Source of the DNA: JAMOQA01 sp964420365
GTDB lineage: Bacteria > Acidobacteriota > Polarisedimenticolia > J045
Length of the DNA: 40,618 nucleotides
NCBI GenBank assembly: GCA_964420365.1
Contig: CAYQTA010000087.1
Coordinates: forward strand, 1-40,618
Direction: 5' to 3'
Part shown: in pieces, positions 13,428 to 22,113 of the stretch
Layout of the letters: each line of letters starts with the position of its first letter
How positions within the stretch are numbered: position 1 is the stretch's first letter
Notes under the pieces: generated by a model
Told to the model about the DNA's origin: nothing
Seen by the model: the letters and a program-made list of their open reading frames with translations, nothing else
The model's database searches: none
Translations under genes and position numbers: made by a program

Positions 13428-14456
13428 ATGACACGCGTCGGCATCATCGGGGCGGGCGCGTGGGGGCGGAACCACGTCCGCACCTTCGCCGCCCTCGAGG
13501 AGGCGAACCTCGTCGCCCTGGCGGACAGTCGGCCCGACGTCCTGGCCACCCACCGGCGCACGCTGCCGGGGGTCGCGGGATACGCGGACGGCTACGAGCT
13601 GCTCGCCCAGGCGGACGTCGAGGCGGTCGTGATCGCCACCCCCGCGCCCACCCACCATGCCCTCGCACGTGCCGCCCTCGAGAGCGGGCGACACGTGCTG
13701 GTCGAGAAGCCCCTGGCTCTCTCGAGCGCCGATGCCGAGGACCTGGCCCGCCTCGCGGACGAGAAGGGCCTGGTCCTGATGGTGGGGCACCTCCTGCTCT
13801 ACCACGCGGCGGTCGAGTACCTGAAACGGCTGATCGACCGGGGAGAGCTGGGGGACCTGCTCTACGGGTACTGCCAGCGGCTCAACCTGGGGGTCGTCCG
13901 GCCGGACGAGAACGCTCTCTGGTCGCTGGCGCCCCACGACTTCTCCGTGCTCGCGTGGCTGATGGGCGAGGAGATCGCCGACGTCAGCGCCCGCGGTGCG
14001 GACTACCTGCAACCCGGCATCGAGGACGTGGTGTTCGCCGATCTCCGGTGGAGGAACGGTCGGATCGCCCACGTCCACGTCTCGTGGCTCGATCCCCACA
14101 AGATCCGGAGGATCACCCTCGTGGGCTCCCGGAAGATGGTCGTCTTCGACGACATGGAGGCCCAGGAGAAGATCCGGGTCTACGACAAGGGGGCCGAGCG
14201 GGTGCCCGATGCCGTCGGCTGGGGGGAACACCTGGCGGTGCGATCGGGGGACATCCTGATCCCGAAGGTCCCGCCGGTGGAGCCCCTCAGGAACGAGGCC
14301 CGTCACTTCCTCGCCTGCGTGCGGGAGGGGACGCGGCCCCGGAGCGACGGATGGAACGGCGTCGCCGTGGTGCGGATGCTCGAGGCCGCCCAGGCTTCCC
14401 TGGCGGCGGGCGGGCGGCCCGTACCGCCGGGCGGCGCCGGGGAGGATGGACCGTGA
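13428..14456 (+). CDS. Gfo/Idh/MocA-family sugar oxidoreductase
   Basis: NAD(P)-dependent dehydrogenase, probably acting on a nucleotide sugar. The 342-residue protein has the Rossmann motif GIIGAGAWGRNHVR (5-18), the VIATPAPTHHALA strand, and the family's VEKPLALS motif with the catalytic Lys (about 92-99), followed by the alpha/beta dimer domain. ATG 13428 has AAAGGAG upstream. It opens a run of thirteen overlapping plus-strand genes and overlaps the following acyltransferase gene (GTGA). The pairing of a Gfo/Idh enzyme with a hexapeptide acetyltransferase recalls WlbA/WlbB, which oxidise and acetylate UDP-GlcNAc derivatives to uronic acid 3-acetamido sugars. The aminotransferase (WlbC) of that pathway is not in the window, so the exact sugar is uncertain. 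Confidence 0.85.
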   Translation: MTRVGIIGAGAWGRNHVRTFAALEEANLVALADSRPDVLATHRRTLPGVAGYADGYELLAQADVEAVVIATPAPTHHALARAALESGRHVLVEKPLALSSADAEDLARLADEKGLVLMVGHLLLYHAAVEYLKRLIDRGELGDLLYGYCQRLNLGVVRPDENALWSLAPHDFSVLAWLMGEEIADVSARGADYLQPGIEDVVFADLRWRNGRIAHVHVSWLDPHKIRRITLVGSRKMVVFDDMEAQEKIRVYDKGAERVPDAVGWGEHLAVRSGDILIPKVPPVEPLRNEARHFLACVREGTRPRSDGWNGVAVVRMLEAAQASLAAGGRPVPPGGAGEDGP

Positions 14457-15229
14457 TCGAGGGACCCCGGGAGGGAGCCCTCGCCCCCTTCGTGCACGAG
14501 GGGGCGCGGGTGGGAGAGGACACCGTCCTCGGCCCCGGCGTCGTGATCGCCGACGGGGCCCGGATCGGGCGCAACTGCACGATCGGTGCGTTCGTCGTCG
14601 TGCACCCGGGAACCGTGATCGGGGACGGGGTACGGATCGACGACCACGCCGTGCTCGGCAAGCTGCCGATGAAGGCGGCCGCCTCGGCGGTGACGAAGCT
14701 GCGGGAACTGCCCCCCCTGGAGATCGGGGAGGGGTGTCTCGTCGGCGCCCACGTCATCGTCTACCGGGGGGCGCGGATCGGCGCGCGGGTGATGCTCGCC
14801 GACCAGGCAACCGTGCGTGAAGACGTCGAGATCGGCGAGCTGACGATCGTCGGCCGCGGCGTGACCGTGGAGAACAAGGTCACGATCGGGCCGCGGTGCA
14901 AGATCGAGACCGAGGCGTACATCACGGCCCTTTCCAGCATCGGCGAGGGCTGCTTCATCGCGCCCGAGGTGACGTTCACCAACGACAACTTCCTCGGGCG
15001 GACGAAGGAGCGGTTCAAGTACCACAAGGGCGTGACCCTCGAGCGCGGTGCCCGGGTGGGGGCGAACGCGACCTTCCTGCCGGGGATCACCGTGGGGGCG
15101 GACGCCCTGGTCGCCGCGGGCGCCGTGGTCACGCGGGACGTGCCGGCACGGACCATCGTGATGGGCGCGCCGGCGAAGCCGCTCCGGGAGGTGCCTCCCG
15201 AGCAGCTTCTCGACAACCAGGAACCCTGA
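14453..15229 (+). CDS. Left-handed beta-helix N-acetyltransferase (WlbB-like)
   Basis: A 258-residue hexapeptide-repeat acyltransferase, trimeric in known homologues, using acetyl-CoA to acetylate an amino sugar. Repeats of the [LIV]-G-x4 type run through almost the whole protein (VGEDTVLGPGVVIADGARIG, IGRNCTIGAFVVVHPGTVIG), interrupted by a loop KLPMKAAASAVTKLRELPPL and a second loop with TNDNFLGRTKERFKYHKGV, and ending in the typical VVTRDVPARTIVMGAPAKPL cap. The start is GTG 14453, overlapping the previous stop. The neighbouring oxidoreductase suggests a WlbA-WlbB-like pathway, but the aminotransferase that would supply the acceptor is absent here. O-acetylation of another sugar is the alternative. 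Confidence 0.85.
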   Translation: MIEGPREGALAPFVHEGARVGEDTVLGPGVVIADGARIGRNCTIGAFVVVHPGTVIGDGVRIDDHAVLGKLPMKAAASAVTKLRELPPLEIGEGCLVGAHVIVYRGARIGARVMLADQATVREDVEIGELTIVGRGVTVENKVTIGPRCKIETEAYITALSSIGEGCFIAPEVTFTNDNFLGRTKERFKYHKGVTLERGARVGANATFLPGITVGADALVAAGAVVTRDVPARTIVMGAPAKPLREVPPEQLLDNQEP

Positions 15230-15232
15230 CCG

Positions 15233-17245
15233 ATGTGCGGGATCGCGGGCATCCGGGATCTCTCCGGGAGGAGGACCCCGTCGCGGGAGGAGCTCGCGGC
15301 GATGGCGCGGGAGCTGCGCCACCGCGGTCCCGACGGTTTCGGCCTGTGGCGTGGCGAGGGGGTCGGTTTCGCCCACGCGCGCCTCTCGATCATCGACCTC
15401 GCCGGCGGCGCCCAGCCGATGCCGAACGAGGACGGCACCTGCTGGGTGACCTACAACGGCGAGATCTACAACTGGCTCGAGCTGCGGCCCCTCCTCGAGG
15501 CCCGGGGACACCGCTTCCGGACCCGGTCGGACACGGAGGTCCTGGTCCACGCCTGGGAGGAGTGGGGCGAGGGGTTCGTCGAGCGCCTGAACGGCAACTT
15601 CGCCTTCGCGCTCTGGGACGGACGGACCCGGAGGCTCGTGCTCGGCCGCGACCGTCTCGGTATCCGGCCGCTCTTCTGGGCCGAGCACGAGGGGAGGTTC
15701 CTGTTCGCCTCGGAGATGAAGTCCCTCCTGGCGGCGGGGATCGACCCCCGTCCGGATCCCCTCGGGTTCGACCAGGTCTTCGTCCTGTGGACGACGGTCG
15801 CGCCGCGAACCGTCCTCGAGGGCGTACGGGAACTGGCGCCCGGCCACCTCCTGGTCGTCGGGCCGGAAGGGACGATCCGGTCGCGCCGCTACTGGGATCT
15901 GCCGGACCCCCTGCCTCCCGGCGACCTCCTCGCCGACCCGGGGGAGGCCGCCCGGAGGCTCCGGGACCTGCTGGAGGATTCCGTCCGGCTCCGCCTGCGG
16001 GCGGACGTGCCCGTCGGGGCCTACCTGTCCGGGGGACTCGACTCGACGGCGGCCACCGCGCTGGCACGCCGGGTGACCGACGCGCCCCTCGAGACCTACT
16101 CGATCACGTTCGCCGACCGGGACTACGACGAGAGCGCCGAGCAGGAAGCGGCGGTCCGGGCCCTCGGCACCCGGCACCACCGCGTCGAGGTCGACTACGC
16201 GGCGATCGCGGAGGCCCTGCCGGAGGTCGTGGCCCTCGCGGAAAAGCCGATCCTCCGGACGGCGCCGGTGCCGCTCTACCTCCTGTCGGGCCTGGTCCGT
16301 TCCCACGGGCGGAAGGTCGTCCTCACCGGGGAGGGGGCCGACGAGGTGTTCGGCGGGTACGACATCTTCAAGGAGACGAAGATCCGGGCCTGGTGGGCAC
16401 GTGACCCCTCGTCGCGGATGCGCCCCGCCCTCCTGCGGAAACTCTACCCCTTCGCCCCCGGCGCGGACCGGCGGGCGATCGCCTTCTTCGAGGCGTTCTA
16501 CCGGGACGGGATCGAGCACCCCGAGGATCCCGGTTTCTCCCACCGGCCGACCTGGCGGAACGGGATGCGCAACCGGGCGTTCTACGGCGAGCGTCTCCGC
16601 GAGGCGACGCGCGACTACGATCCCCCGGCGGACGTCCTCGCCCTGTTCCGGGAGGCGTTGTCGCGGCGGGATCCCCTGGGCCGGGCGGAGTACATCGAGT
16701 TCAAGGTGTTCCTCGCGGGTCACCTGCTCGCCTCCCAGGGAGACCGGATGAGTCTCGGCCACTCGGTGGAAGGGCGGTACCCGTTCCTCGACCACCGGGT
16801 CGTGGAGTTCGGGCAGGCGCTCGACCCTCGCCTGAAGTTGCGAGGCCTGGACGAGAAGTGGATCCTCCGGCGGGCGGTGGAGGACCTGCTGCCGCCGGAG
16901 GTGCGCGAGCGCCGCAAGCGTCCGTACATCGCCCCCAACGTGCGCAGCTTCCTGGATGGCCCGGGCCGGCGTCTCGCCGAGGAGATCCTGGACCGGGACG
17001 CGGTCGCGGAGACGGGACTGTTCGATCCCGGCCGGGTCGCGGCCCTGGCGCGCAAGGCGTTCTCCGGGCGTCCGCTCGGGGAGCGTGAGACGATGGCCTT
17101 CATCGGGATCCTGACGGCGGAGCTCCTGGTGCGGGCCTGGCGGGACGCGGTGGCCCGCCGAGGAAGCCCGATCGACCTCGCGGCATTTCCCTCGCGGGAG
17201 TTGCCGAACGGAACGTCCGAGGAGAGAACGACATGGGAGACCTGA
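15233..17245 (+). CDS. Glutamine-hydrolysing asparagine synthase family amidotransferase
   Basis: A 670-residue AsnB-family enzyme. Cys2 is the glutaminase nucleophile (MCGIAGIRDLSG), and the class II amidotransferase domain shows RHRGPDG, LSIIDLAGGAQPM and YNGEIYNW. The synthetase domain has the PP-loop SGGLDST (about 265-271) and TGEGADEVFGGYD. All residues needed for ammonia transfer and adenylation seem present, so it should be active. Such enzymes inside polysaccharide loci are often not general asparagine synthetases; they may amidate a uronic acid or an acyl-carrier-bound substrate. The acyl carrier protein gene overlaps its 3' end by 13 bases. Lasso-peptide cyclases belong to the same superfamily but usually have a degenerate N-terminal domain, which this does not. 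Confidence 0.9.
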   Translation: MCGIAGIRDLSGRRTPSREELAAMARELRHRGPDGFGLWRGEGVGFAHARLSIIDLAGGAQPMPNEDGTCWVTYNGEIYNWLELRPLLEARGHRFRTRSDTEVLVHAWEEWGEGFVERLNGNFAFALWDGRTRRLVLGRDRLGIRPLFWAEHEGRFLFASEMKSLLAAGIDPRPDPLGFDQVFVLWTTVAPRTVLEGVRELAPGHLLVVGPEGTIRSRRYWDLPDPLPPGDLLADPGEAARRLRDLLEDSVRLRLRADVPVGAYLSGGLDSTAATALARRVTDAPLETYSITFADRDYDESAEQEAAVRALGTRHHRVEVDYAAIAEALPEVVALAEKPILRTAPVPLYLLSGLVRSHGRKVVLTGEGADEVFGGYDIFKETKIRAWWARDPSSRMRPALLRKLYPFAPGADRRAIAFFEAFYRDGIEHPEDPGFSHRPTWRNGMRNRAFYGERLREATRDYDPPADVLALFREALSRRDPLGRAEYIEFKVFLAGHLLASQGDRMSLGHSVEGRYPFLDHRVVEFGQALDPRLKLRGLDEKWILRRAVEDLLPPEVRERRKRPYIAPNVRSFLDGPGRRLAEEILDRDAVAETGLFDPGRVAALARKAFSGRPLGERETMAFIGILTAELLVRAWRDAVARRGSPIDLAAFPSRELPNGTSEERTTWET

Positions 17246-17493
17246 CGATCCAGCAGCAGGTGGAGCAGTTCATCCGGGACAACTTCTTCTACGAGGGAGA
17301 CGCGATCGACCCGGACGCCTCGTTCATCGAGACCGGGATCATCGATTCGACCGGGGTCCTCGAGCTGGTGGCCTTCCTCGAGGAGACCTGGGGGATCCGG
17401 GTCGCGAACGAAGACCTGACCCCGGAGAACCTGGACAGCCTCGCGAAGATCGAGGCGTTCGTCCAGCGGAAGATGGCCGAGGCCCGGGCCTGA
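17233..17493 (+). CDS. Acyl carrier protein
   Basis: An 86-residue carrier protein with the phosphopantetheine site in ETGIIDSTGVLELV; Ser39 in DST is the attachment residue. The helical ACP fold is evident: an N-terminal helix QQQVEQFIRDNFF and a C-terminal helix DSLAKIEAFVQRKMAE. It is not in a fatty-acid operon, so it is a dedicated carrier for a pathway-specific acyl or aminoacyl group. It overlaps the asparagine-synthase gene. An AMP-forming ligase (24153-25508) and a GNAT/FemAB-like transferase (26658-27956) in the same operon are plausible loading and off-loading partners. The phosphopantetheinyl transferase is not in the window. Confidence 0.9.
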   Translation: MGDLTIQQQVEQFIRDNFFYEGDAIDPDASFIETGIIDSTGVLELVAFLEETWGIRVANEDLTPENLDSLAKIEAFVQRKMAEARA

Positions 17494-17497
17494 CCCG

Positions 17498-18844
17498 ATG
17501 GCGAGCCCACGCCTGCCACGACGCGACTTCCTCGCCGTGAGCGCCCTCACGGTGGCGGCGGCCGCGTGTGTCCGGCGGGGGAAGGAGGCCTCGTCCCGCC
17601 CCGAGCCCTGCGGGACGTTCGATCCCTCCGTGCGGGACCCGGGCCGGGTCGTCCTCGCCCGTACCGGCGACCCGGAGCGCAACGCGGCGGCAATCCTCGA
17701 CGCCTGGGGTGGGATCGAGACCCTCTTCGGTCCCGACGATGTCGTGATCCTCAAGGCAAACGCCCAGTGGTACGCCCAGGGGATGACGAACACCGACGTC
17801 CTCGGGGCGATCGCCCGGGCGATCCTCGGGCGCCCGGGCGGGTTCCGGGGCGAGGTGATCGTCGCGGACAACCATCACTTCCGGGAGGACCGGTCCCGTG
17901 GCTGGACCACCGAGCGGCCGAACGGCCGGTGGAACCTGGCCGACCTGGTGGCGGCGTTGCGCGCCGAGGGGCACGGCAACGTGGGGGCGGTGTCCTGGCA
18001 CGACGCCGGGCCGAACCCGGAGCCATGGCAGGGGGATGCCTGCTGCGGAGCCCTGGTCCGGGAGCCCGGCGAGGTGCCGCGGGGTGGGTCCGGCTACCGC
18101 TGGGACCTCGGGGAATGCCACGTCACCCCGTCGGGGAACCGGTGCGCGATGACCTGGCCGGTCTTCGAGAGCCCGGTCAGCGGGCGGCTCGTCGACCTGC
18201 GGGACGGGGTCTTCGCGGGTGGCACGCGGACGGACGTGCCGCTTCGCCTGGTCAACGTCTCCTCCCTGAACCACCACTCCCGGTACGCGGGCGTTACCGC
18301 GTCGATCAAGAACCTGATGGGCGTGGTGGACATGACCTGCGGGTTCCAGGGGCCGGAGCCGGCCGGGTACTTCAATACCCACTACGTCGGCATGAAGCCC
18401 GGGCACGCCCTCTGGCGATGGGCGAAGCGGCGCGGCGGCGCGGTGCGGCGGCTGGTCCACCGGCTGCTGCCGGAGGAGAAGGTCCTGGAGTTCGAGCACA
18501 CCGGCGGGGCCCTCGGACACCTGATGCGGACGGTGCGGATGCCGGATCTCCACGTCGTGACCGCCGAGTGGGTCGGATGGGGTTCGCGCACCCGCGAGGA
18601 GCTCTCGGCGCGGCCGGGCGTCACGCTGGCCGCCCGCGACCCGGTTGCGCTCGACGCGACCGCCGCCCGCGAGGTGCTGCTCCCGGCGACCCGGGCGGCG
18701 GGGGAGGCCGGGCGGCCGTTCCTTGCCCTCAACGACCCGGACCGTGGGGACCTTCCGTTCCGACGGTTCCTCGAGCGGGCGCGGATGGAGATCGGCGGCG
18801 AGGTGGAGGTGGAACGCATCGACCTCGTCCGGGTGGAGGGGTAG
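17498..18844 (+). CDS. DUF362 protein with Tat/lipoprotein signal
   Basis: A 448-residue protein of the DUF362 family, whose biochemical function is not established. The N-terminus MASPRLPRRDFLAVSALTVA carries a twin-arginine motif (R8-R9-D-F-L) and a lipobox-like AAAAC ending at Cys24, so it is predicted to be exported folded by Tat and possibly lipid-anchored. The DUF362 core is visible in VVILKANAQWYAQG, SLNHHSRYAGVTASIKNLMG and the late ARDPVALDATAAREV segment. No ferredoxin 4Fe-4S motif is fused. It lies four bases after the ACP gene and four before a glycosyltransferase. DUF362 together with a LarA-like gene two positions downstream inside a polysaccharide operon is unusual. Confidence 0.82.
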   Translation: MASPRLPRRDFLAVSALTVAAAACVRRGKEASSRPEPCGTFDPSVRDPGRVVLARTGDPERNAAAILDAWGGIETLFGPDDVVILKANAQWYAQGMTNTDVLGAIARAILGRPGGFRGEVIVADNHHFREDRSRGWTTERPNGRWNLADLVAALRAEGHGNVGAVSWHDAGPNPEPWQGDACCGALVREPGEVPRGGSGYRWDLGECHVTPSGNRCAMTWPVFESPVSGRLVDLRDGVFAGGTRTDVPLRLVNVSSLNHHSRYAGVTASIKNLMGVVDMTCGFQGPEPAGYFNTHYVGMKPGHALWRWAKRRGGAVRRLVHRLLPEEKVLEFEHTGGALGHLMRTVRMPDLHVVTAEWVGWGSRTREELSARPGVTLAARDPVALDATAAREVLLPATRAAGEAGRPFLALNDPDRGDLPFRRFLERARMEIGGEVEVERIDLVRVEG

Positions 18845-18848
18845 GGGG

Positions 18849-20114
18849 ATGCACGTCCTCTACTTCGTCCAGTACTTCAACCTCCCGGACGAGCCCGGCG
18901 GCTCGCGCCCGTACCAGTTCGCCCGCACCTGGGTGGAGGCGGGTCACCGGGTGACGGTCGTCACCGGGATGGTCAACCACAAGACCCTCACGGTGCCGGA
19001 GAAGTACCGGGGTCGCCTCGTGGTCGGGGAGGAGATCGACGGGATCCGGCTCCTGCGGACCTGGTCCTACGCCGGGATCCGGGGATCGTTCCGCAAGCGC
19101 CTGCTGAACTTCCTCTCTTACGCGGCGACGGCCACCCTCGTCGGCCTCGTGCGTGCCGGGAGACCGGACCTGGTCTACGCGTCGTCGACCCCGCTGACCG
19201 TCGGGATCCCGGGCTGGTTCCTCTCGTTCCTGCGGGGGGTGCCGTTCTTCTTCGAGGTCCGGGACCTGTGGCCCCAGTCGGCGGTCGTTGCCGGCGTGCT
19301 CGGCGAGCGCTCGCCGGTCACCCGCGTCGCCCGGTTCGCCGCGCGGCGGTTCTACGCGCGCGCCGCCCGCGTGGTCGCCGTCACCCGGGGGATCGGGGAC
19401 GGGCTGCGCGAGGAGGGGGTTCCGGCGGAGAAGGTACTCTTCGTCCCGAACGGGGTCGACGACTGGATGGTGGAAGCCGGGGACGGGCCCGCTCCCGGGC
19501 CGGCCGAGGGCTTCGAGGTCGTGTACGTCGGAGCCCACGGGAAGTGGAACGGACTCGGCCAGGTGCTGGATGCGGCGAGGCTGATCGGGCCCGGGGCCGG
19601 GATCCGGTTTTCCTTCTACGGGGACGGCGACGAGAAGTCCGCGCTCGAGGAACGGGCCCGGGCGGAGGGGCTCTCCCACGTCACGTTCCACGGGGCCCTG
19701 CCCAAGAAGGACGCCTTCCAGCGGATCCGCGGCGGGTCGGCGTCGATCGTGGTCACCTGGAACCACCCGTTCCAGCGGATGGTCCTGGCCAACAAGATCT
19801 TCGATTACCTGGCCGCGGGACGCCCGGTCATCGTCGGCGCCGAGGGGGAGATGGCCGACCTGGTCCGGGACGCCGGGTGCGGGATCGTCGTGCCGCCGGA
19901 GAACCCGCCCGCCCTGGCCGCGGCGATCCGGGAGCTGGCGGCGAAGGACCCGGAGGAGCTTGCCCGGATGGGCCGGGCGGGACGCCGGTACATCCTCGAG
20001 CACTACCAGCGGCGGGACCTGGCCCTGCGCCTGCTCGAGGAGATGATCGCCGTCACGGGTGACGGGGCGACCCCCGCCGCCGGTCCGCGGCTCGTCGGGG
20101 AGGGGGAGCGATGA
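18849..20114 (+). CDS. Family 4 glycosyltransferase (WbuB-like)
   Basis: A 421-residue GT-B fold retaining glycosyltransferase. The N-terminal acceptor domain opens with VLYFVQYFNLPDEPGGSRPY and VTVVTGMVNHKT, and holds the membrane-associated segment TPLTVGIPGWFLSFLRG and FFFEVRDLWPQSAV, which is characteristic of the WbuB/GT4 group acting on lipid-linked sugars. The C-terminal donor domain has VLFVPNGVDDW, FEVVYVGAHGKWNG and NKIFDYLAAGRPVIV. Probable substrates are a nucleotide-activated amino sugar and the undecaprenyl-linked acceptor. ATG 18849 sits just after the DUF362 gene, and the LarA-like gene overlaps its end by four bases. Confidence 0.88.
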   Translation: MHVLYFVQYFNLPDEPGGSRPYQFARTWVEAGHRVTVVTGMVNHKTLTVPEKYRGRLVVGEEIDGIRLLRTWSYAGIRGSFRKRLLNFLSYAATATLVGLVRAGRPDLVYASSTPLTVGIPGWFLSFLRGVPFFFEVRDLWPQSAVVAGVLGERSPVTRVARFAARRFYARAARVVAVTRGIGDGLREEGVPAEKVLFVPNGVDDWMVEAGDGPAPGPAEGFEVVYVGAHGKWNGLGQVLDAARLIGPGAGIRFSFYGDGDEKSALEERARAEGLSHVTFHGALPKKDAFQRIRGGSASIVVTWNHPFQRMVLANKIFDYLAAGRPVIVGAEGEMADLVRDAGCGIVVPPENPPALAAAIRELAAKDPEELARMGRAGRRYILEHYQRRDLALRLLEEMIAVTGDGATPAAGPRLVGEGER

Positions 20115-21373
20115 GCGATCGGCCGACGGTCCGGCTTCCGTGGGGAGCCTGGGTGCTGGAGAAGACCTTGGAGCTTCCGCTCCCTCCCGGCTGGACCGTG
20201 GAGGAAGCAGCGATCCGGGGAGGCCCACGGGGAGCCGACCTCGCGGAGGCGTTGGCCCATCCCGTGGACGCGCCCCCGATCGAGGAACTGGCCCGGGGAA
20301 ACCGGACGGCGGCGATCGCGGTCGAGGACATCACGCGGCCCGCAAGGACCGGCCCGGTCCTCGAGGCGGTTCTCGACCGGCTGGAGGCCGGCGGGATCTC
20401 CCCCGGGAACGTCCGCGTGATCATCGCGCTCGGTGGACACCTGCCGCTCCGGCGCGACGAGCTGCTGGCGAAGCTCGGCTCCCGGGTGATGGAGACCTGT
20501 GACGTCTGGAACCACCATCCCTACGAGGACCTGGTGGACCTCGGGGTCTCGCGGGGCGGCATCCCGATCCACGTGAACCGCCTGTTCGTCGAGGCGGACG
20601 TGAAGCTCGCCGTCGGGTCGGTCGTGCCCCATCCGTACGCCGGGTTCGGGGGGGGCGGGAAGATCGTCCTGCCCGGCATCGCCGGGATCGAGACCCTCGA
20701 GATGAACCACCGGCCGGCGGTCACGGGACTCGCGGGGGCGGGGCTCGGGATCGTCGACGGGAACCGGGCCCGGGCCGAGATGGAGGAGATCGCCCTCGCG
20801 GCCGGGCTCCAGGCCGTGGTCAACATCGTGCCCGGACCCCGCCGGGAGGCGCTCGGGCACGTCTACGGGCACCCGGTGGCGGCCCACAGGAAGGCGGTCG
20901 AGCTCGCCCGGCAGGTGTTCGAGACGCCCGTTCGACCGGGGGCGGACGCCGTCGTGCTGAACGCGTACCCGAAGGACATGGAGCTCCTGCAGGTGGGGAA
21001 TGCCTTCAATGCCTGGCGCACCCTCGTCCCGCCTCCGGCCCGGGAGGGGGGCACGGTGATCGTCACCGCCGCCTGCCCCTTCGGAAGGGGTTGGCACAGC
21101 CTGCACGGGCCACGGATGCGGCTCTACCGGGACCCGGTGGAGCGGCCCTACCTGGCCGGCCGGGAGCTGGTCGTCTACGCGCCGGCGCTGTCGGAGCACG
21201 ACGTGCGCAAGTCGTTCTGGAAGGGGTATCCCCACGCCCGGAGCTGGGAGAGGGTGGTCGAGATTCTCGAGCGTCGCCACCCCGGCGGGGGACGGATGGT
21301 CGTCTTTCCGACCGCGCCGCTCTCCCTCGCGCGGGCCGTGGAAGCCGGGGAACCGGGAGGAGGGGCACGATGA
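20111..21373 (+). CDS. LarA-like (DUF2088) nickel-pincer racemase homologue
   Basis: A 420-residue homologue of lactate racemase LarA, which uses a nickel-pincer nucleotide to interconvert alpha-hydroxy acids. By eye the catalytic set lines up with Lactobacillus LarA almost position for position: DITRP (73-77), His110 in ALGGHLP, His174 and Lys184 in HPYAGFGGGGK, and His200 in EMNH. Lys184 is the residue that tethers the cofactor in LarA. The later Gln is kept (YPKDMELLQ, Q294), but the Lys three residues on in LarA is Asn here, so the substrate may differ. The cofactor genes larB, larC and larE are not in the window. It overlaps both flanking genes (ATGA), tying it firmly to polysaccharide synthesis. 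Confidence 0.85.
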   Translation: MSDRPTVRLPWGAWVLEKTLELPLPPGWTVEEAAIRGGPRGADLAEALAHPVDAPPIEELARGNRTAAIAVEDITRPARTGPVLEAVLDRLEAGGISPGNVRVIIALGGHLPLRRDELLAKLGSRVMETCDVWNHHPYEDLVDLGVSRGGIPIHVNRLFVEADVKLAVGSVVPHPYAGFGGGGKIVLPGIAGIETLEMNHRPAVTGLAGAGLGIVDGNRARAEMEEIALAAGLQAVVNIVPGPRREALGHVYGHPVAAHRKAVELARQVFETPVRPGADAVVLNAYPKDMELLQVGNAFNAWRTLVPPPAREGGTVIVTAACPFGRGWHSLHGPRMRLYRDPVERPYLAGRELVVYAPALSEHDVRKSFWKGYPHARSWERVVEILERRHPGGGRMVVFPTAPLSLARAVEAGEPGGGAR

Positions 21374-22113
21374 CGACGACGGAGCGGGTCGGCGGGCCGG
21401 TGCCTCCGCCGCCGGACACGTTCTACGCCCGGATCGGCAAGCGGATCCTCGACCTCGCGATCTCCGCCCTGGTGCTGCTCGTCGCCGGGCCCGTGATGAT
21501 CCTGATCGCCCTCGCGATCAAGCTGGAGGACGGCGGGCCGGTCCTCTACCGGCAGGAGCGGATCGGCCAGGGCGGACGGCCGTTCTACCTGACGAAGTTC
21601 CGGTCGATGGTCGTCGGGGCCGAGAAGAAGGGCGCCGGGATCCTCGTCGAGCGGAACGACTCCCGGATCACGCGGGTCGGGAAGATCATCCGCAAGCTCA
21701 GCCTCGACGAGCTGGCCCAGGTCTTCGACGTGATTCGCGGCGACATGAGCATCGTCGGGCCGCGTCCCGGGCTCCGCTACCAGGTGGAGCTCTACGACGA
21801 GGAACAGCGCCGCCGGCTCTCGGTCCGGCCCGGGATCACCGGCTGGGCCCAGGTGAACGGTCGGAACTCGATCCCGTGGCCGGAGCGGATCCGTCTCGAT
21901 CTCGAGTACATCGACAACCTGTCGCTGCTGATGGATCTCAAGGTGATCCTCCTGACGATTCCATCGGTGCTGAAGGGTTCGGACCTGATCGCCGACGCCG
22001 ATTACTGGAAGAAAAAGCGGCAGGAACTGGAGGCCGGGAAGACCGGCGGCGGGGATCCGGCCGGGGAGGAAGTGCGGACGGTGACCCCCACCGGGGAGGA
22101 GGCCCGGAAGTGA
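21370..22113 (+). CDS. Undecaprenyl-phosphate sugar phosphotransferase (PglC/WcaJ catalytic domain)
   Basis: Initiating enzyme that transfers a sugar-phosphate from a UDP-sugar to undecaprenyl phosphate. The 247-residue protein is the monotopic PglC-type form: one re-entrant membrane helix (ILDLAISALVLLVAGPVMIL, about 24-45), then YRQERIGQGGRPFYLTKFRSM, the catalytic DE of LSLDELAQ, VGPRPGL and PGITGWAQVNGRN. A C-terminal extension of about 30 Gly/Glu-rich residues is unusual. It lacks the N-terminal membrane domain of WcaJ/WbaP. It is followed directly by a NeuD/PglD-type acetyltransferase. This gene marks the locus as a lipid-carrier-linked pathway. Confidence 0.93.
   Translation: MTTTERVGGPVPPPPDTFYARIGKRILDLAISALVLLVAGPVMILIALAIKLEDGGPVLYRQERIGQGGRPFYLTKFRSMVVGAEKKGAGILVERNDSRITRVGKIIRKLSLDELAQVFDVIRGDMSIVGPRPGLRYQVELYDEEQRRRLSVRPGITGWAQVNGRNSIPWPERIRLDLEYIDNLSLLMDLKVILLTIPSVLKGSDLIADADYWKKKRQELEAGKTGGGDPAGEEVRTVTPTGEEARK

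Noticed and set aside
14303..16795. 830-residue minus-strand open frame across the polysaccharide enzymes
   Set aside because: It is a shadow of real plus-strand genes (acetyltransferase and AsnB-like). Its composition is low-complexity Gly/Arg/Pro/Val with no family motifs, as expected from GC-rich antisense frames.
15233..17245. AsnB-like enzyme as a lasso-peptide cyclase partner of the peptide at 3519
   Set aside because: It has an intact Cys2 glutaminase domain, lies about 11 kb away in a sugar operon, and no transglutaminase-like leader peptidase is present.
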